Shown in pieces: positions 27,221 through 35,954 of a DNA stretch of 46,545 bases (position 1 is its first letter; each line of letters begins with the position of its first letter). Source of the DNA: Oscillatoriales cyanobacterium Centralia_MAG_596 (GTDB lineage: Bacteria; Cyanobacteriota; Cyanobacteriia; Leptolyngbyales; Leptolyngbyaceae); NCBI GenBank assembly GCA_021323955.1, contig JAJPKC010000311.1, positions 1 through 46,545 on the forward strand. Reading direction: 5' to 3'. A model generated the notes under the pieces. The model was not told the origin of the DNA. It saw nothing but the letters and a program-made list of their open reading frames with translations, and did not search any database. A program made the position numbers and the translations under genes.

Positions 27221-29146
27221 ATGGACATTCCCCGCCTTCACCCCGATACGATCGAACAGGTGCGCCAGCGAGCAGACATTGTGGATGTGGTGTCTGAGCA
27301 TGTGGTGCTACGAAAGCTGGGGAAAGACTTTACCGGGCTGTGTCCCTTCCATGACGACAAATCGCCCAGCTTTACGGTCAGCCCCAGCAAACAGTTTTAC
27401 TACTGCTTTAGCTGTGGTGCGGGGGGCAACGCGATCAAGTTCCTGATGGAGTTGGGGAAGCGATCGTTCAGCGAAGTGGTGCTGGATCTGGCCAAGCGCT
27501 ATCAGGTGTCGGTACAAACGCTGGAGCCGGAGCAGCGACAGGAACTCCAGCGCCAGATCTCAGTACGGGAGCAGCTGCACGAAATTTTGGCGCTGACGGC
27601 ACGATTCTTCGAACATGCGCTGAACCAGCCTCAAGGCAAAGCGGCGCTAGAGTATTTGACCACTCAACGGAAGCTCAGCGCGACCACGATCCAACAGTTT
27701 CAACTGGGCTACGCGCCTGCCGGATGGGAAACGCTGTTTGGTTATCTGGTCGAGCAAAAACACTATCCCGTTGAACTGGTGGAGCGGGCAGGGGTGATTG
27801 TGCCGCGCAAAGGGGCGGCGGGGAGTTACTATGACCGCTTCCGCGATCGCCTGATGATTCCCATCCATGACCTCCAGGGGCGAGTGGTCGGTTTCGGGGG
27901 GCGATCGCTGGGCGACGAGCAGCCCAAATACCTCAACTCACCGGAAACCGAGCTGTTTGACAAAGGTAATATTCTGTTTGCGCTGGACAAGGCACGGGCC
28001 GCGATTGCCAAGCAGGATCAAGCGGTCGTCGTGGAAGGCTATTTTGATGTGATTGCGCTCCACAGTGCTGGCATTACGAATGTCGTGGCCTCAATGGGGA
28101 CAGCGCTCAGCCTCGCTCAGGTGCGCCAACTGTTGCGCTACACCGAATCCAAGCGCATTGTGTTTAACTTTGATGCCGATCGCGCGGGCACTCAAGCGGC
28201 AGAACGGGCGATTGGTGAAGTCGCCGCGCTGGCGTATCAGGGCGAGGTGCAGCTTCGGATTCTCAACATTCCTACGGGCAAAGACCCGGACGAGTTTCTC
28301 CAGGAACACTCGCCAGCCGACTACCAGCAATTATTAGACGAGTCTCCATTGTGGCTGGATTGGCAAATTCAGCAGGCGATCGCGGGGCACGATCTCAATC
28401 AGGCCGACCAGTTTCAGCAGAGCGTGCAGGCGATCGTCAAACTGCTGGGCAACCTGCCCAACTCCATGCTGCGTACCCATTACATTCAAAAGTGTGCCGA
28501 ACTGCTGAGCCAGGGCAACAGTCGCCTGATGCGGCAACTGGAGGATGACCTGCGGCTGCAGGTGCGCGGTGAACGGTGGCACGGGCGATCGCAAAAGTGG
28601 CAGACCAGCAGTGAACGCGATTTGCTCGAAGAATCGGAAGCCCAACTGCTGCGTCTCTATTTGCATAAGCCGCCCCACCGTACGGCGATCGTTGAAGCAC
28701 TGGAAGCGCGCGATCTGGAATTCAGCCTGTCGCACCATCGGTTTTTGTGGCGACAAGTGCTGGCCCTTAAAGACGAAGGGCTGGACGTCGCCGCTGACCC
28801 CTCGCTAGATCTGCTGACGCTGCTGCAAGACCGCTGCACTGACTTTCCCAGCGATATGCGCAAGATCTATGCCCTGTTTCAGCTTAGCGAGACGGACGAT
28901 ATTGATGTGCTGCGATCGGCGCTGGTCATCCGTTCAGCTGTTGCCTCGATGGAAAAAGTGATGTGCGAAAAACGTCGTCGTCACTTCATTTCGCTGTGGG
29001 AAAAGACCGACTGCGCCACCGCACCTGAACTGGGACAGTTTTACTACAAAAAAATTGCTGCGGAAGAACAGCGAATTCAGGAACTCGATCGCGAACGCCA
29101 GACCACCTTTGAAGACCTGGTACAGGTTCCGGTGGTGCAAGGTTAA
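27221..29146 (+). CDS. dnaG: DNA primase
   Basis: 'GLCPFHDDKSPSFTVSPSKQFYYCFSCGAGGNAIKF' zinc-binding domain; 'VVEGYFDVIALH' Toprim. Confidence 0.97.
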   Translation: MDIPRLHPDTIEQVRQRADIVDVVSEHVVLRKLGKDFTGLCPFHDDKSPSFTVSPSKQFYYCFSCGAGGNAIKFLMELGKRSFSEVVLDLAKRYQVSVQTLEPEQRQELQRQISVREQLHEILALTARFFEHALNQPQGKAALEYLTTQRKLSATTIQQFQLGYAPAGWETLFGYLVEQKHYPVELVERAGVIVPRKGAAGSYYDRFRDRLMIPIHDLQGRVVGFGGRSLGDEQPKYLNSPETELFDKGNILFALDKARAAIAKQDQAVVVEGYFDVIALHSAGITNVVASMGTALSLAQVRQLLRYTESKRIVFNFDADRAGTQAAERAIGEVAALAYQGEVQLRILNIPTGKDPDEFLQEHSPADYQQLLDESPLWLDWQIQQAIAGHDLNQADQFQQSVQAIVKLLGNLPNSMLRTHYIQKCAELLSQGNSRLMRQLEDDLRLQVRGERWHGRSQKWQTSSERDLLEESEAQLLRLYLHKPPHRTAIVEALEARDLEFSLSHHRFLWRQVLALKDEGLDVAADPSLDLLTLLQDRCTDFPSDMRKIYALFQLSETDDIDVLRSALVIRSAVASMEKVMCEKRRRHFISLWEKTDCATAPELGQFYYKKIAAEEQRIQELDRERQTTFEDLVQVPVVQG

Positions 29147-29727
29147 CGACAGTTTAGCGTATCGCGGGTCTGGCGTCCCGTGGTCGGATTCGTGCCCTTG
29201 GCCAGCTTGCACAACAGTACTTGAGCGTCCTGTCGCACATCCACATCGGTGAAATCGGCTCCATCGACGATCGCGCCATCAAATTTGGCATTGAACGCAA
29301 ACGCCCCTTCCAGATTTGCGTTCGTCAAGTTTGCCTGCGAGAACCGAGCTGTGTCCAGCGTCGCGTTGCGCAAGTCGGCTCCCTCAAAATTTGCGCCTTC
29401 CAGATTGGCCCCAAAGAAGCTAACGCCCCGTAGATCGCTATGGCTGAAGTTGCTGCCCCGCAGGTTGGCCTTAGTAAAGCTAGAGTCGGTCAACACCCGC
29501 CCCGAAAAATCGGCACCCAGAAGAAAATCTTTGTTGTAGTCGTCGGCCAATACAGGCGTTGAACCACACAGCCAAATGCTCACGATCGCGGCCAGGTTGA
29601 GAATGATGCTGACTGCGATGCGGCCAGACCAGCGCCATCGCTGCCCAACCCGTACGAGTCGCAGGTACTTCGCAGGGCATCCCGCTGGATGCCGGGTAAC
29701 TCCAGTGCCTATCCGTCTGCTGCTCAT
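29143..29727 (-). CDS. Pentapeptide repeat protein, predicted exported; start uncertain
   Basis: 'ADFSGRVLTDSSFTKANLRGSNFSHSDLRGVSFFGANLEGANFEGADLRNATLD' pentapeptide repeats. Confidence 0.85.
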   Translation of the reverse strand: MSSRRIGTGVTRHPAGCPAKYLRLVRVGQRWRWSGRIAVSIILNLAAIVSIWLCGSTPVLADDYNKDFLLGADFSGRVLTDSSFTKANLRGSNFSHSDLRGVSFFGANLEGANFEGADLRNATLDTARFSQANLTNANLEGAFAFNAKFDGAIVDGADFTDVDVRQDAQVLLCKLAKGTNPTTGRQTRDTLNCR

Positions 29728-29878
29728 TGTGAATGCTGATACCGAACCCTACAACGATAGTCCGTAGCGTTCGCGGCTGGACTGAACGGCTCAGTAGCCA
29801 GACTAATCGTGCCGATCAGCGGCTCCTCGCGATCGCTACTGCTTCGATCCTACCCGAATCGGTAGCGCTTCTGGCTTT

Positions 29879-29924
29879 GCAGCAGCAAACTGAAATATCG
29901 GGCAGCAGCAAACTGAAATATCAG
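29879..29924. repeat. 23-bp tandem duplication
   Basis: gcagcagcaaactgaaatatcgg / gcagcagcaaactgaaatatcag. Confidence 0.95.
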
Positions 29925-29974
29925 GATTGATTGCAAATTCTGGCGTTCAGACGGTCAATGCTTAGGAGAGTCAG

Positions 29975-30490
29975 TTGCCATCATCCCGCCGGAAGCTCAT
30001 GCCATCCCAACCCAATCGTCGGTCAAAACTTACTCTGCCGCCATCGGCTGATCCAGGCGCGTTGGGGGAAACGTTTGTGGCGCAATGGTTGCGCGATCGC
30101 GGCTGGCTTGTCCTGGCACGGCGCTGGCATTGCCGATGGGGAGAACTTGATCTGGTGATTGGTCAGGCGTCGGCTCAAGTACCAGCAGAGCCAATCGCGA
30201 TCGCGTTTGTCGAGGTCAAAACCCGTAGCCGGGGTAACTGGGACAACGATGGGGCACTGGCCATTACTGCCCAGAAACGAGCCAAGCTTTGGAAGACCGC
30301 ACAGCTCTTCTTAGCGGCCCATCCCATCTGGGCTGAACTGCCCTGCCAGTTTGATGTCGCGCTGGTGTGCTGTCGGGCGATCGCGCCAGGGAAAGCAACA
30401 CTGCCGCAAGCGGATCGAATTCAAACAATAACCGCAGGGTATTGCCTGACGCTTCAGCGCTACATCCCTGCGGCCTTTACTCTTGATTGA
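29975..30490 (+). CDS. UPF0102/YraN family endonuclease-like protein
   Basis: 'GETFVAQWLRDRGWLVLARRWHCRWGELDLVI', 'IAFVEVKTRSRGNWD'. Confidence 0.9.
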   Translation: MPSSRRKLMPSQPNRRSKLTLPPSADPGALGETFVAQWLRDRGWLVLARRWHCRWGELDLVIGQASAQVPAEPIAIAFVEVKTRSRGNWDNDGALAITAQKRAKLWKTAQLFLAAHPIWAELPCQFDVALVCCRAIAPGKATLPQADRIQTITAGYCLTLQRYIPAAFTLD

Positions 30491-30494
30491 GCTT

Positions 30495-30542
30495 TTAGTA
30501 ACTGAATTAGTAACTGAATTATTAACCGATTTAGTAAGCGAA
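30495..30542. repeat. 12-bp tandem repeat, four imperfect copies
   Basis: ttagtaactgaa, ttagtaactgaa, ttattaaccgat, ttagtaagcgaa. Confidence 0.85.
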
Positions 30543-30558
30543 TTCTGTTTTGGCACTC

Positions 30559-30948
30559 CTACGCCAGCGTCTCCGGGCAATATCCCAACCCTTGCACAAA
30601 CTGTTCGCGGAACGCTTCGATCTCTTCACGATCGGGCTTGCCGTGGGACACAATAGCGACCTGATAGCGATGCATGACATCGACCGGCGACTGGCCCGTT
30701 TCTAAACCCCAAAGCGCCATCTGAACTCGAATGCCAGGGTTGCATGGAATACCCAGCTCATGCATAAATGCGCGGAAGTCTCCGTGCTCATGAGGCTCTA
30801 AGTAGCGGTTCATCTTCACTTTGATAATCCAACCGTCGATCTGATGGATCACGGTCATGAAGCGGACAGGAAGACGAGTAGCGGAATGCAAATGCTCTAC
30901 AACTTTTAAAGTGAGGCTGGCATTTGCAAGATGATAAAGGTAGTCCAT
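30559..30948 (-). CDS. Hypothetical protein
   Basis: 129 aa ORF with protein-like composition in an otherwise unexplained interval. Confidence 0.6.
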   Translation of the reverse strand: MDYLYHLANASLTLKVVEHLHSATRLPVRFMTVIHQIDGWIIKVKMNRYLEPHEHGDFRAFMHELGIPCNPGIRVQMALWGLETGQSPVDVMHRYQVAIVSHGKPDREEIEAFREQFVQGLGYCPETLA

Positions 30949-31235
30949 AGCAGTCTGTTAGACCAGGCAAACACTTTCATCCTCTATAGTTCACTAAAGA
31001 CCACACTCATTACCAGGGGAAAAGCCCCCGACATGACGCGTGGTTTCACCCAATTGTAGGAAGTTTTGCGCGAGTAGCGATTTAAGGAAGGGGATCAAGA
31101 CCAGGGGCGGGGAGGCAGCAGGATCGATACGCAGCCTTGTTCGCTTCGCTGCTAACGCCTGACGGCTGTGTTCTCTCGTCCTGACTCCCTCCCTGCTTGA
31201 TCCGCGTATGCTAATGTTCGTCTCTCTGGTTCTGT

Positions 31236-32369
31236 ATGGATTTTGATCATCTCCTGTCTGCTTACGACTACACCCTGCCGATCGATCGCATTGCCCAAAC
31301 GCCCTGTCTTCAACGAGACCTGGCTCGACTGCTGGTTGTAACCGATCCGCAGCAGCACTGTCACGCGATCGTGCGTGATTTGCCCAACTGGTTACGGCCA
31401 GGCGATTTGCTGGTGTTGAATAATACGCGGGTGATTCCAGCCCGACTGTACGGCCAGAAATCGAGTGGTGTCCCGGTAGAAGTGTTGCTGCTGGAACCCC
31501 AGGCTGTGGGCGCAGCGAATGGGGAAACAGCGAATGGGGAAAAAGACTGCTGGCTGGCGCTGGTAAAGCCGGGAAAGCGGTTGAAACCAGGGGCGACGAT
31601 CGCGTTTGGGGCTCCCCCGCTAGCCGTCAACGCTCAGCCATTGAACGGTGAGCTGACGGCGACCGTGCGCGCGATCGACGAAGCGACGGGAGGGCGCATT
31701 TTGCAATTTGAAGTGCCGTCAGGCACCACGCTGGACTGGTGGATTAACCAGTTGGGGCAGGTGCCGCTACCGCCTTACATCACGCAAACGGATGCCCAAC
31801 CGGAGCAGTACCAGACAGTCTATGCCGATCGCCCTGGGGCGGTGGCGGCTCCGACCGCCGGACTGCACTTTACGCCAGAACTGTTGCAACGCCTCCAGGC
31901 ACAGGGCATCGAGCAGTCATTTGTCACGCTGCACGTTGGGGTGGGGACATTTCGCCCGGTGGAGGCGGCAGAAATTACCCAACACACAATGCACGCCGAG
32001 TGGGTTGAGGTACCGCCCGCAACGGTAGAACAAATTCAGCGCACCAAAGACCGGGGTGGGCGGATCATTGCGGTGGGGACAACCGTTGTCCGATCGCTGG
32101 AAGCCGCCGCGCAGGGTGACAGCATTCAACCCTTCTACGGCAAGACCAATTTATTCATTTATCCGGGGTATACCTGGCGCGTGGTCGATGGCTTGATGAC
32201 CAACTTCCATCTGCCCAAGTCCAGCTTGCTAATGCTGGTCAGTGCGTTAATTGGGCGGCAGCGACTGCTGGATCTCTACCAGATTGCGATCGAAGACCAG
32301 TACCGCTTTTACTCGTTTGGCGATGCTATGCTCATTTTGCCTGAGGCGATCGTGGGTGCCAGGGCCTAA
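31236..32369 (+). CDS. queA: S-adenosylmethionine:tRNA ribosyltransferase-isomerase
   Basis: '[13 protein letters not shown]', '[20 protein letters not shown]', '[14 protein letters not shown]', '[10 protein letters not shown]'. Confidence 0.97.
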   Translation: MDFDHLLSAYDYTLPIDRIAQTPCLQRDLARLLVVTDPQQHCHAIVRDLPNWLRPGDLLVLNNTRVIPARLYGQKSSGVPVEVLLLEPQAVGAANGETANGEKDCWLALVKPGKRLKPGATIAFGAPPLAVNAQPLNGELTATVRAIDEATGGRILQFEVPSGTTLDWWINQLGQVPLPPYITQTDAQPEQYQTVYADRPGAVAAPTAGLHFTPELLQRLQAQGIEQSFVTLHVGVGTFRPVEAAEITQHTMHAEWVEVPPATVEQIQRTKDRGGRIIAVGTTVVRSLEAAAQGDSIQPFYGKTNLFIYPGYTWRVVDGLMTNFHLPKSSLLMLVSALIGRQRLLDLYQIAIEDQYRFYSFGDAMLILPEAIVGARA

Positions 32370-32387
32370 CCATTTGCGGTTTGGGCC

Positions 32388-32585
32388 TTAGTCGTCGGGG
32401 AACTGCCAGCAGGAAATATGCTCGACGCTGGTGCTGCCACAGATGCAATGCTCCTCAGTGGACGCAATCCATTCGCGATCGCACGTGCGACAGTGGCAGA
32501 GGATATTGTTTTTGTTTGCCTCAGCAATGCCACGCTGCCATTCGCGCAGTTCATCGGGACTAAATTGAGCGGGTGGATCAGTCAT
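32388..32585 (-). CDS. Small Cys-rich (zinc-ribbon-like) protein
   Basis: 65 aa with 'CHCRTCDREW...HCICGSTSVEHISC'. Confidence 0.55.
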   Translation of the reverse strand: MTDPPAQFSPDELREWQRGIAEANKNNILCHCRTCDREWIASTEEHCICGSTSVEHISCWQFPDD

Positions 32586-32710
32586 TGATCGGGCGATCGC
32601 TCCTCATTGAGCGCTGTACGTTTTCTGAGAAACGGCGAATTTAGGCAGCCCTAAAAGTACGGTCGTGGGGTTGCTGAATAGCAAAAATCCCGAAGATATG
32701 GGCGATCGTT

Positions 32711-33064
32711 TTAAGTTCTAGCGACTTTTACGCCATTAATCGGCAACTCACCCTCGTCGAGCTGTTGAGCAAAATCTGGAATAAATCTTCTCATGTTACT
32801 TTCATACGCAACAGGCCATAAGACTTTTAGCCGTTCTCTAGCCTGTTCATTTATATAAACACGGCCTGATTTCTCCACAAGCAGCATTGCGACGTGACCA
32901 CGATTTTCGGTCACAGTGAAAATGTAATCGTCCTTATCCCGTTTAATAGACAACTTCAAGTCATCTAGAATCTCCATTAACTCATGTTCATATAGCGCGT
33001 ACTCCATTTTGCCTTCATGGAGCAAAGCCTGATTCAGTAGTTTCTCAATCTTTTTTGCAGTCAT
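32711..33064 (-). CDS. Hypothetical protein
   Basis: 117 aa ORF with protein-like composition. Confidence 0.55.
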   Translation of the reverse strand: MTAKKIEKLLNQALLHEGKMEYALYEHELMEILDDLKLSIKRDKDDYIFTVTENRGHVAMLLVEKSGRVYINEQARERLKVLWPVAYESNMRRFIPDFAQQLDEGELPINGVKVART

Positions 33065-33232
33065 AAATCAAGATTTTGTACGACCCCCCATCTGGTTTCC
33101 TATTTTCTATCTGCTTCTGGAGAGTGATCCAACTTAGCTCAAAGCTATTTCACAACGATTAGACTGAACGTTTCTGCCCATATACCTGATTAAAACGATA
33201 GACAGAAACGTTCATCGTAATCAACGATCGCG

Positions 33233-33979
33233 CTAGGCGTAAACGTTAGAACGCTGCACGGTTGCCAGCGCTTCTACCAGGCTCCGCACGGCGGCGATCA
33301 TGGCGATTTCGCTGTTGAGCTGGTTGATGGCAGAGCCAACGCCAATTCCTGATGCGCCAGCCGCGATCGCGAGGGGAGCGGTGACATTTGACAGGCCAGA
33401 AGCGCACAGGACTGGAACCTTGACCGCCCGCGAAATTTCGTAGGCCGCGGCCAGGGTGGGTGCCGCTTTTTCGATCAGGCCCAGGGTGCCGGGGTGGGCT
33501 GGCTGGCTGCTGGTGCCGCCTTCGGTCTGAATGATGTCGGCTCCGGCCTGTACCAGGGCTTCAGCCAGCTGTACCTGTTGATCCAGCGTCAGAATGTGGG
33601 GCACGGTCACGGATAGGGTGATCGTGGGCAAGAGCTGGCGAGTTGCCTGGGTCAGCGCCAGCACTTCATCGGCTTCGAAGCGGCGACCCTGAGCGTAAAA
33701 GCTGTCGAAGTTGCCAATCTCGATTAGATCAGCGCCCGCGTCCACTGCGATCGCAAACTTGGCTGGTTCTACAGCAGACACACAAACGGGTAAGTGGGTG
33801 AGCTGTTTCGCTAACCGCACAAGATCGGGGTCTGCCGCAATGTCTACAAAGGTGGCACCACCGCGATCGGCGGCCTTGACGGTTGCGGCAACGCGATCGG
33901 CATTGAAGTTATGCAAGCCGCTAATAATTTTGAGCGCGCGACCGTTGTCCAGGGCGTTTTGTAGCGTGGGAATCGTCAT
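33233..33979 (-). CDS. DUF561 / Ycf23 family protein
   Basis: 'ALKIISGLHNFNADRVAATVKAADRGGATFVDIAADPDLV', 'IQTEGGTSSQP', 'VPVLCASGLSNVTAPLAIAAGASGIGVGSAINQL'. Confidence 0.88.
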   Translation of the reverse strand: MTIPTLQNALDNGRALKIISGLHNFNADRVAATVKAADRGGATFVDIAADPDLVRLAKQLTHLPVCVSAVEPAKFAIAVDAGADLIEIGNFDSFYAQGRRFEADEVLALTQATRQLLPTITLSVTVPHILTLDQQVQLAEALVQAGADIIQTEGGTSSQPAHPGTLGLIEKAAPTLAAAYEISRAVKVPVLCASGLSNVTAPLAIAAGASGIGVGSAINQLNSEIAMIAAVRSLVEALATVQRSNVYA

Positions 33980-34250
33980 GATGCTTTTCTACTCGAATTC
34001 GTACCGTCCATTCTGCCACCCTCTGACGGGAGATTCCAGCTTTCTTCGCGTTGAGCAACGGAATTTACCGCCCGGTGGGCATCAGCGTAAGCTGTTGCGT
34101 CTGGCTTTCAGGGGCAACGGTGAGCGTACAGCACTGAGCGCGTATGGTTGGCTGCCCTTGGGTCGATCGCCAGCTGTTTTACCAGTCCCTAAGGCGTGTC
34201 ATTAATTCTTCACCAAACGCTTGAGATACAGGCATTACCACGCCCGTCCA

Positions 34251-34320
34251 ATCAATTAAGCTAGGGGCTGTAACCCCCCGTACCTGGTGGAGTTAGCCCT
34301 TAATTGATGACAGCCCCTAG
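34251..34320. repeat. Interleaved inverted repeats (A-B-A'-B') ending over the stop codon of the downstream minus-strand gene
   Basis: ATCAATTAAG (34251-34260)/CTTAATTGAT (34299-34308) and CTAGGGGCTGT (34261-34271)/ACAGCCCCTAG (34310-34320). Confidence 0.85.
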
Positions 34321-35447
34321 TCCGGGACTAAGCGCTGCGCAATCGTGACTCCCCGTTCCTGCATCGTTTGTTCAAACAAATTGGTTGGCAGGGCCTCTTC
34401 GATCGCCCAGACCCCTGGCTTTGTCAACGTGCCCGATAGCAACAATTGAGTCACGCTGCCTGTCCCGTAGCCAGCGGCGATCGCTGTATTGGGATGCACC
34501 ATCGTCGCCACGTGTCGAGTCGGCCTGCCATGCTTCTGTCCCGTGACCTCAGACCGAATGGCGACCCCAATGCCGCTAAAGCGATCGGTCACATCCGTCA
34601 TAAAGTGGCTGACCTGCGAGAGAAACTCAATCACAACGCGAGTCTGTAGCAGTCGTGGGTGCCACCACCGCGCCACGCTCCAGGTGAGATAGTTGTAAAA
34701 ATCGGGCACTGTCCCGAACTTGGTAATCACCGTTTTAACCGGAAACGCATTGGGTAGGGTGAACGTTTCTGGCATGTCGAACCAGTAGACGCCAGTGCGC
34801 CCATAGGGAGCGGGAAACTCGACTGTTTCGCGATCGCTGTAGGGTTTTACCGTCTGCCATTGCCCATTGAACCACGCCTGAAACGGACGCTGTAGCCCTA
34901 AAAATGTGGTTCGCATTACGGTAATGCCTGCGCCTCCAGACCCGGCTACCACATAGCTTAAGTGGATCCGGTCAGCCGCATCGAGTTGTTCAACCCCCTG
35001 GCGCACCATACTGTTAGAAATGCCGGGGAAAATACCCGTATTGACGATCGCCGTTACACCAGCCGCTTCAGCCACCGATCGCAGCGCGATCGCCTTGCGC
35101 GTAAAGGAGGGATGGTCACTGACATCGACGTAGTTCACGCCTGCGTCAATGCAGGCCTTGAGCACGCTGGCATCGCGGTAGTGAAACGGCCCTGCACAGT
35201 GCACCACCACATTTTTGGTTGTGTCGGTTCCCACCGTTCGCAAGGCTCGAATGGCCGCCGTTAACGCTGCCTGATCGGTGAGCTCCAGCGTTTGAAACTT
35301 CACGCGTGGCCCCAGATCCGGTATTCTCCGCGCGCTGTCATTCCGCCCGGTAATGGTAATCGCTGCGGCTGTATGCGCCAGCAGATCAGCCGCCACCTGA
35401 CTGCCGATTCGCCCCCGTCCACCCAGAATCAAAACGTTGGTTGTCAT
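34317..35447 (-). CDS. Saccharopine dehydrogenase-like NAD(P)-binding protein
   Basis: 'VLILGGRGRIGSQVAADLLAHTAAAITITGR', 'VVHCAGPFHYRDASVLKACIDAGVNYVDVSD'. Confidence 0.88.
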   Translation of the reverse strand: MTTNVLILGGRGRIGSQVAADLLAHTAAAITITGRNDSARRIPDLGPRVKFQTLELTDQAALTAAIRALRTVGTDTTKNVVVHCAGPFHYRDASVLKACIDAGVNYVDVSDHPSFTRKAIALRSVAEAAGVTAIVNTGIFPGISNSMVRQGVEQLDAADRIHLSYVVAGSGGAGITVMRTTFLGLQRPFQAWFNGQWQTVKPYSDRETVEFPAPYGRTGVYWFDMPETFTLPNAFPVKTVITKFGTVPDFYNYLTWSVARWWHPRLLQTRVVIEFLSQVSHFMTDVTDRFSGIGVAIRSEVTGQKHGRPTRHVATMVHPNTAIAAGYGTGSVTQLLLSGTLTKPGVWAIEEALPTNLFEQTMQERGVTIAQRLVPD

Positions 35448-35954
35448 CTTAATAAAATGTTTTTAACCATTTCAATCCTCTTATTTTTTATTTATGCGTG
35501 AACACTACAAAATTCTTTGTAGCAATTGGCCGCACAACCTTGCATAGCAGATCAGTCCAGATCCGGCAGCAACCGAAACCACGCCAGCGGATGCCCATCG
35601 TCCCGTTACCGTCTGCTGTCGTGTCGCGTGAAACGGTATGGACAACATAGAATGGGCATCGCTCACTGGCGGTGCCAGAAGCACTGGATTGAGAACTGAC
35701 GCCCTGCGCCTTGAATCTCATTGCGAGTCTCAAATTAAGATGACGATCGCAGGATCAGACTGTGGTTTGAAATGCTCTCTCAGCAGGCATTTGGCTGAAA
35801 CTACTGCCAGACGCAAATCGGTCGAAATGGTCGATCGATGATACAATTTAGAGGTATGAGTGAGCGCATCGACAACGATGTGATCGCTGTATGAGGCGGC
35901 GCATTTAGAGCCTCCCATCGAGTCTTTTGGCTTGCGTTTTGGAGCTTTTCGTCT

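Noticed and set aside
34020-34200. Region whose reverse complement ends 'AAAGCTGGAATCTCCCGTCAGAGG', faintly like the 3' end of a TnpB/IS605-type element
   Set aside because: No tnpB reading frame and no terminal hairpin; resemblance is impressionistic
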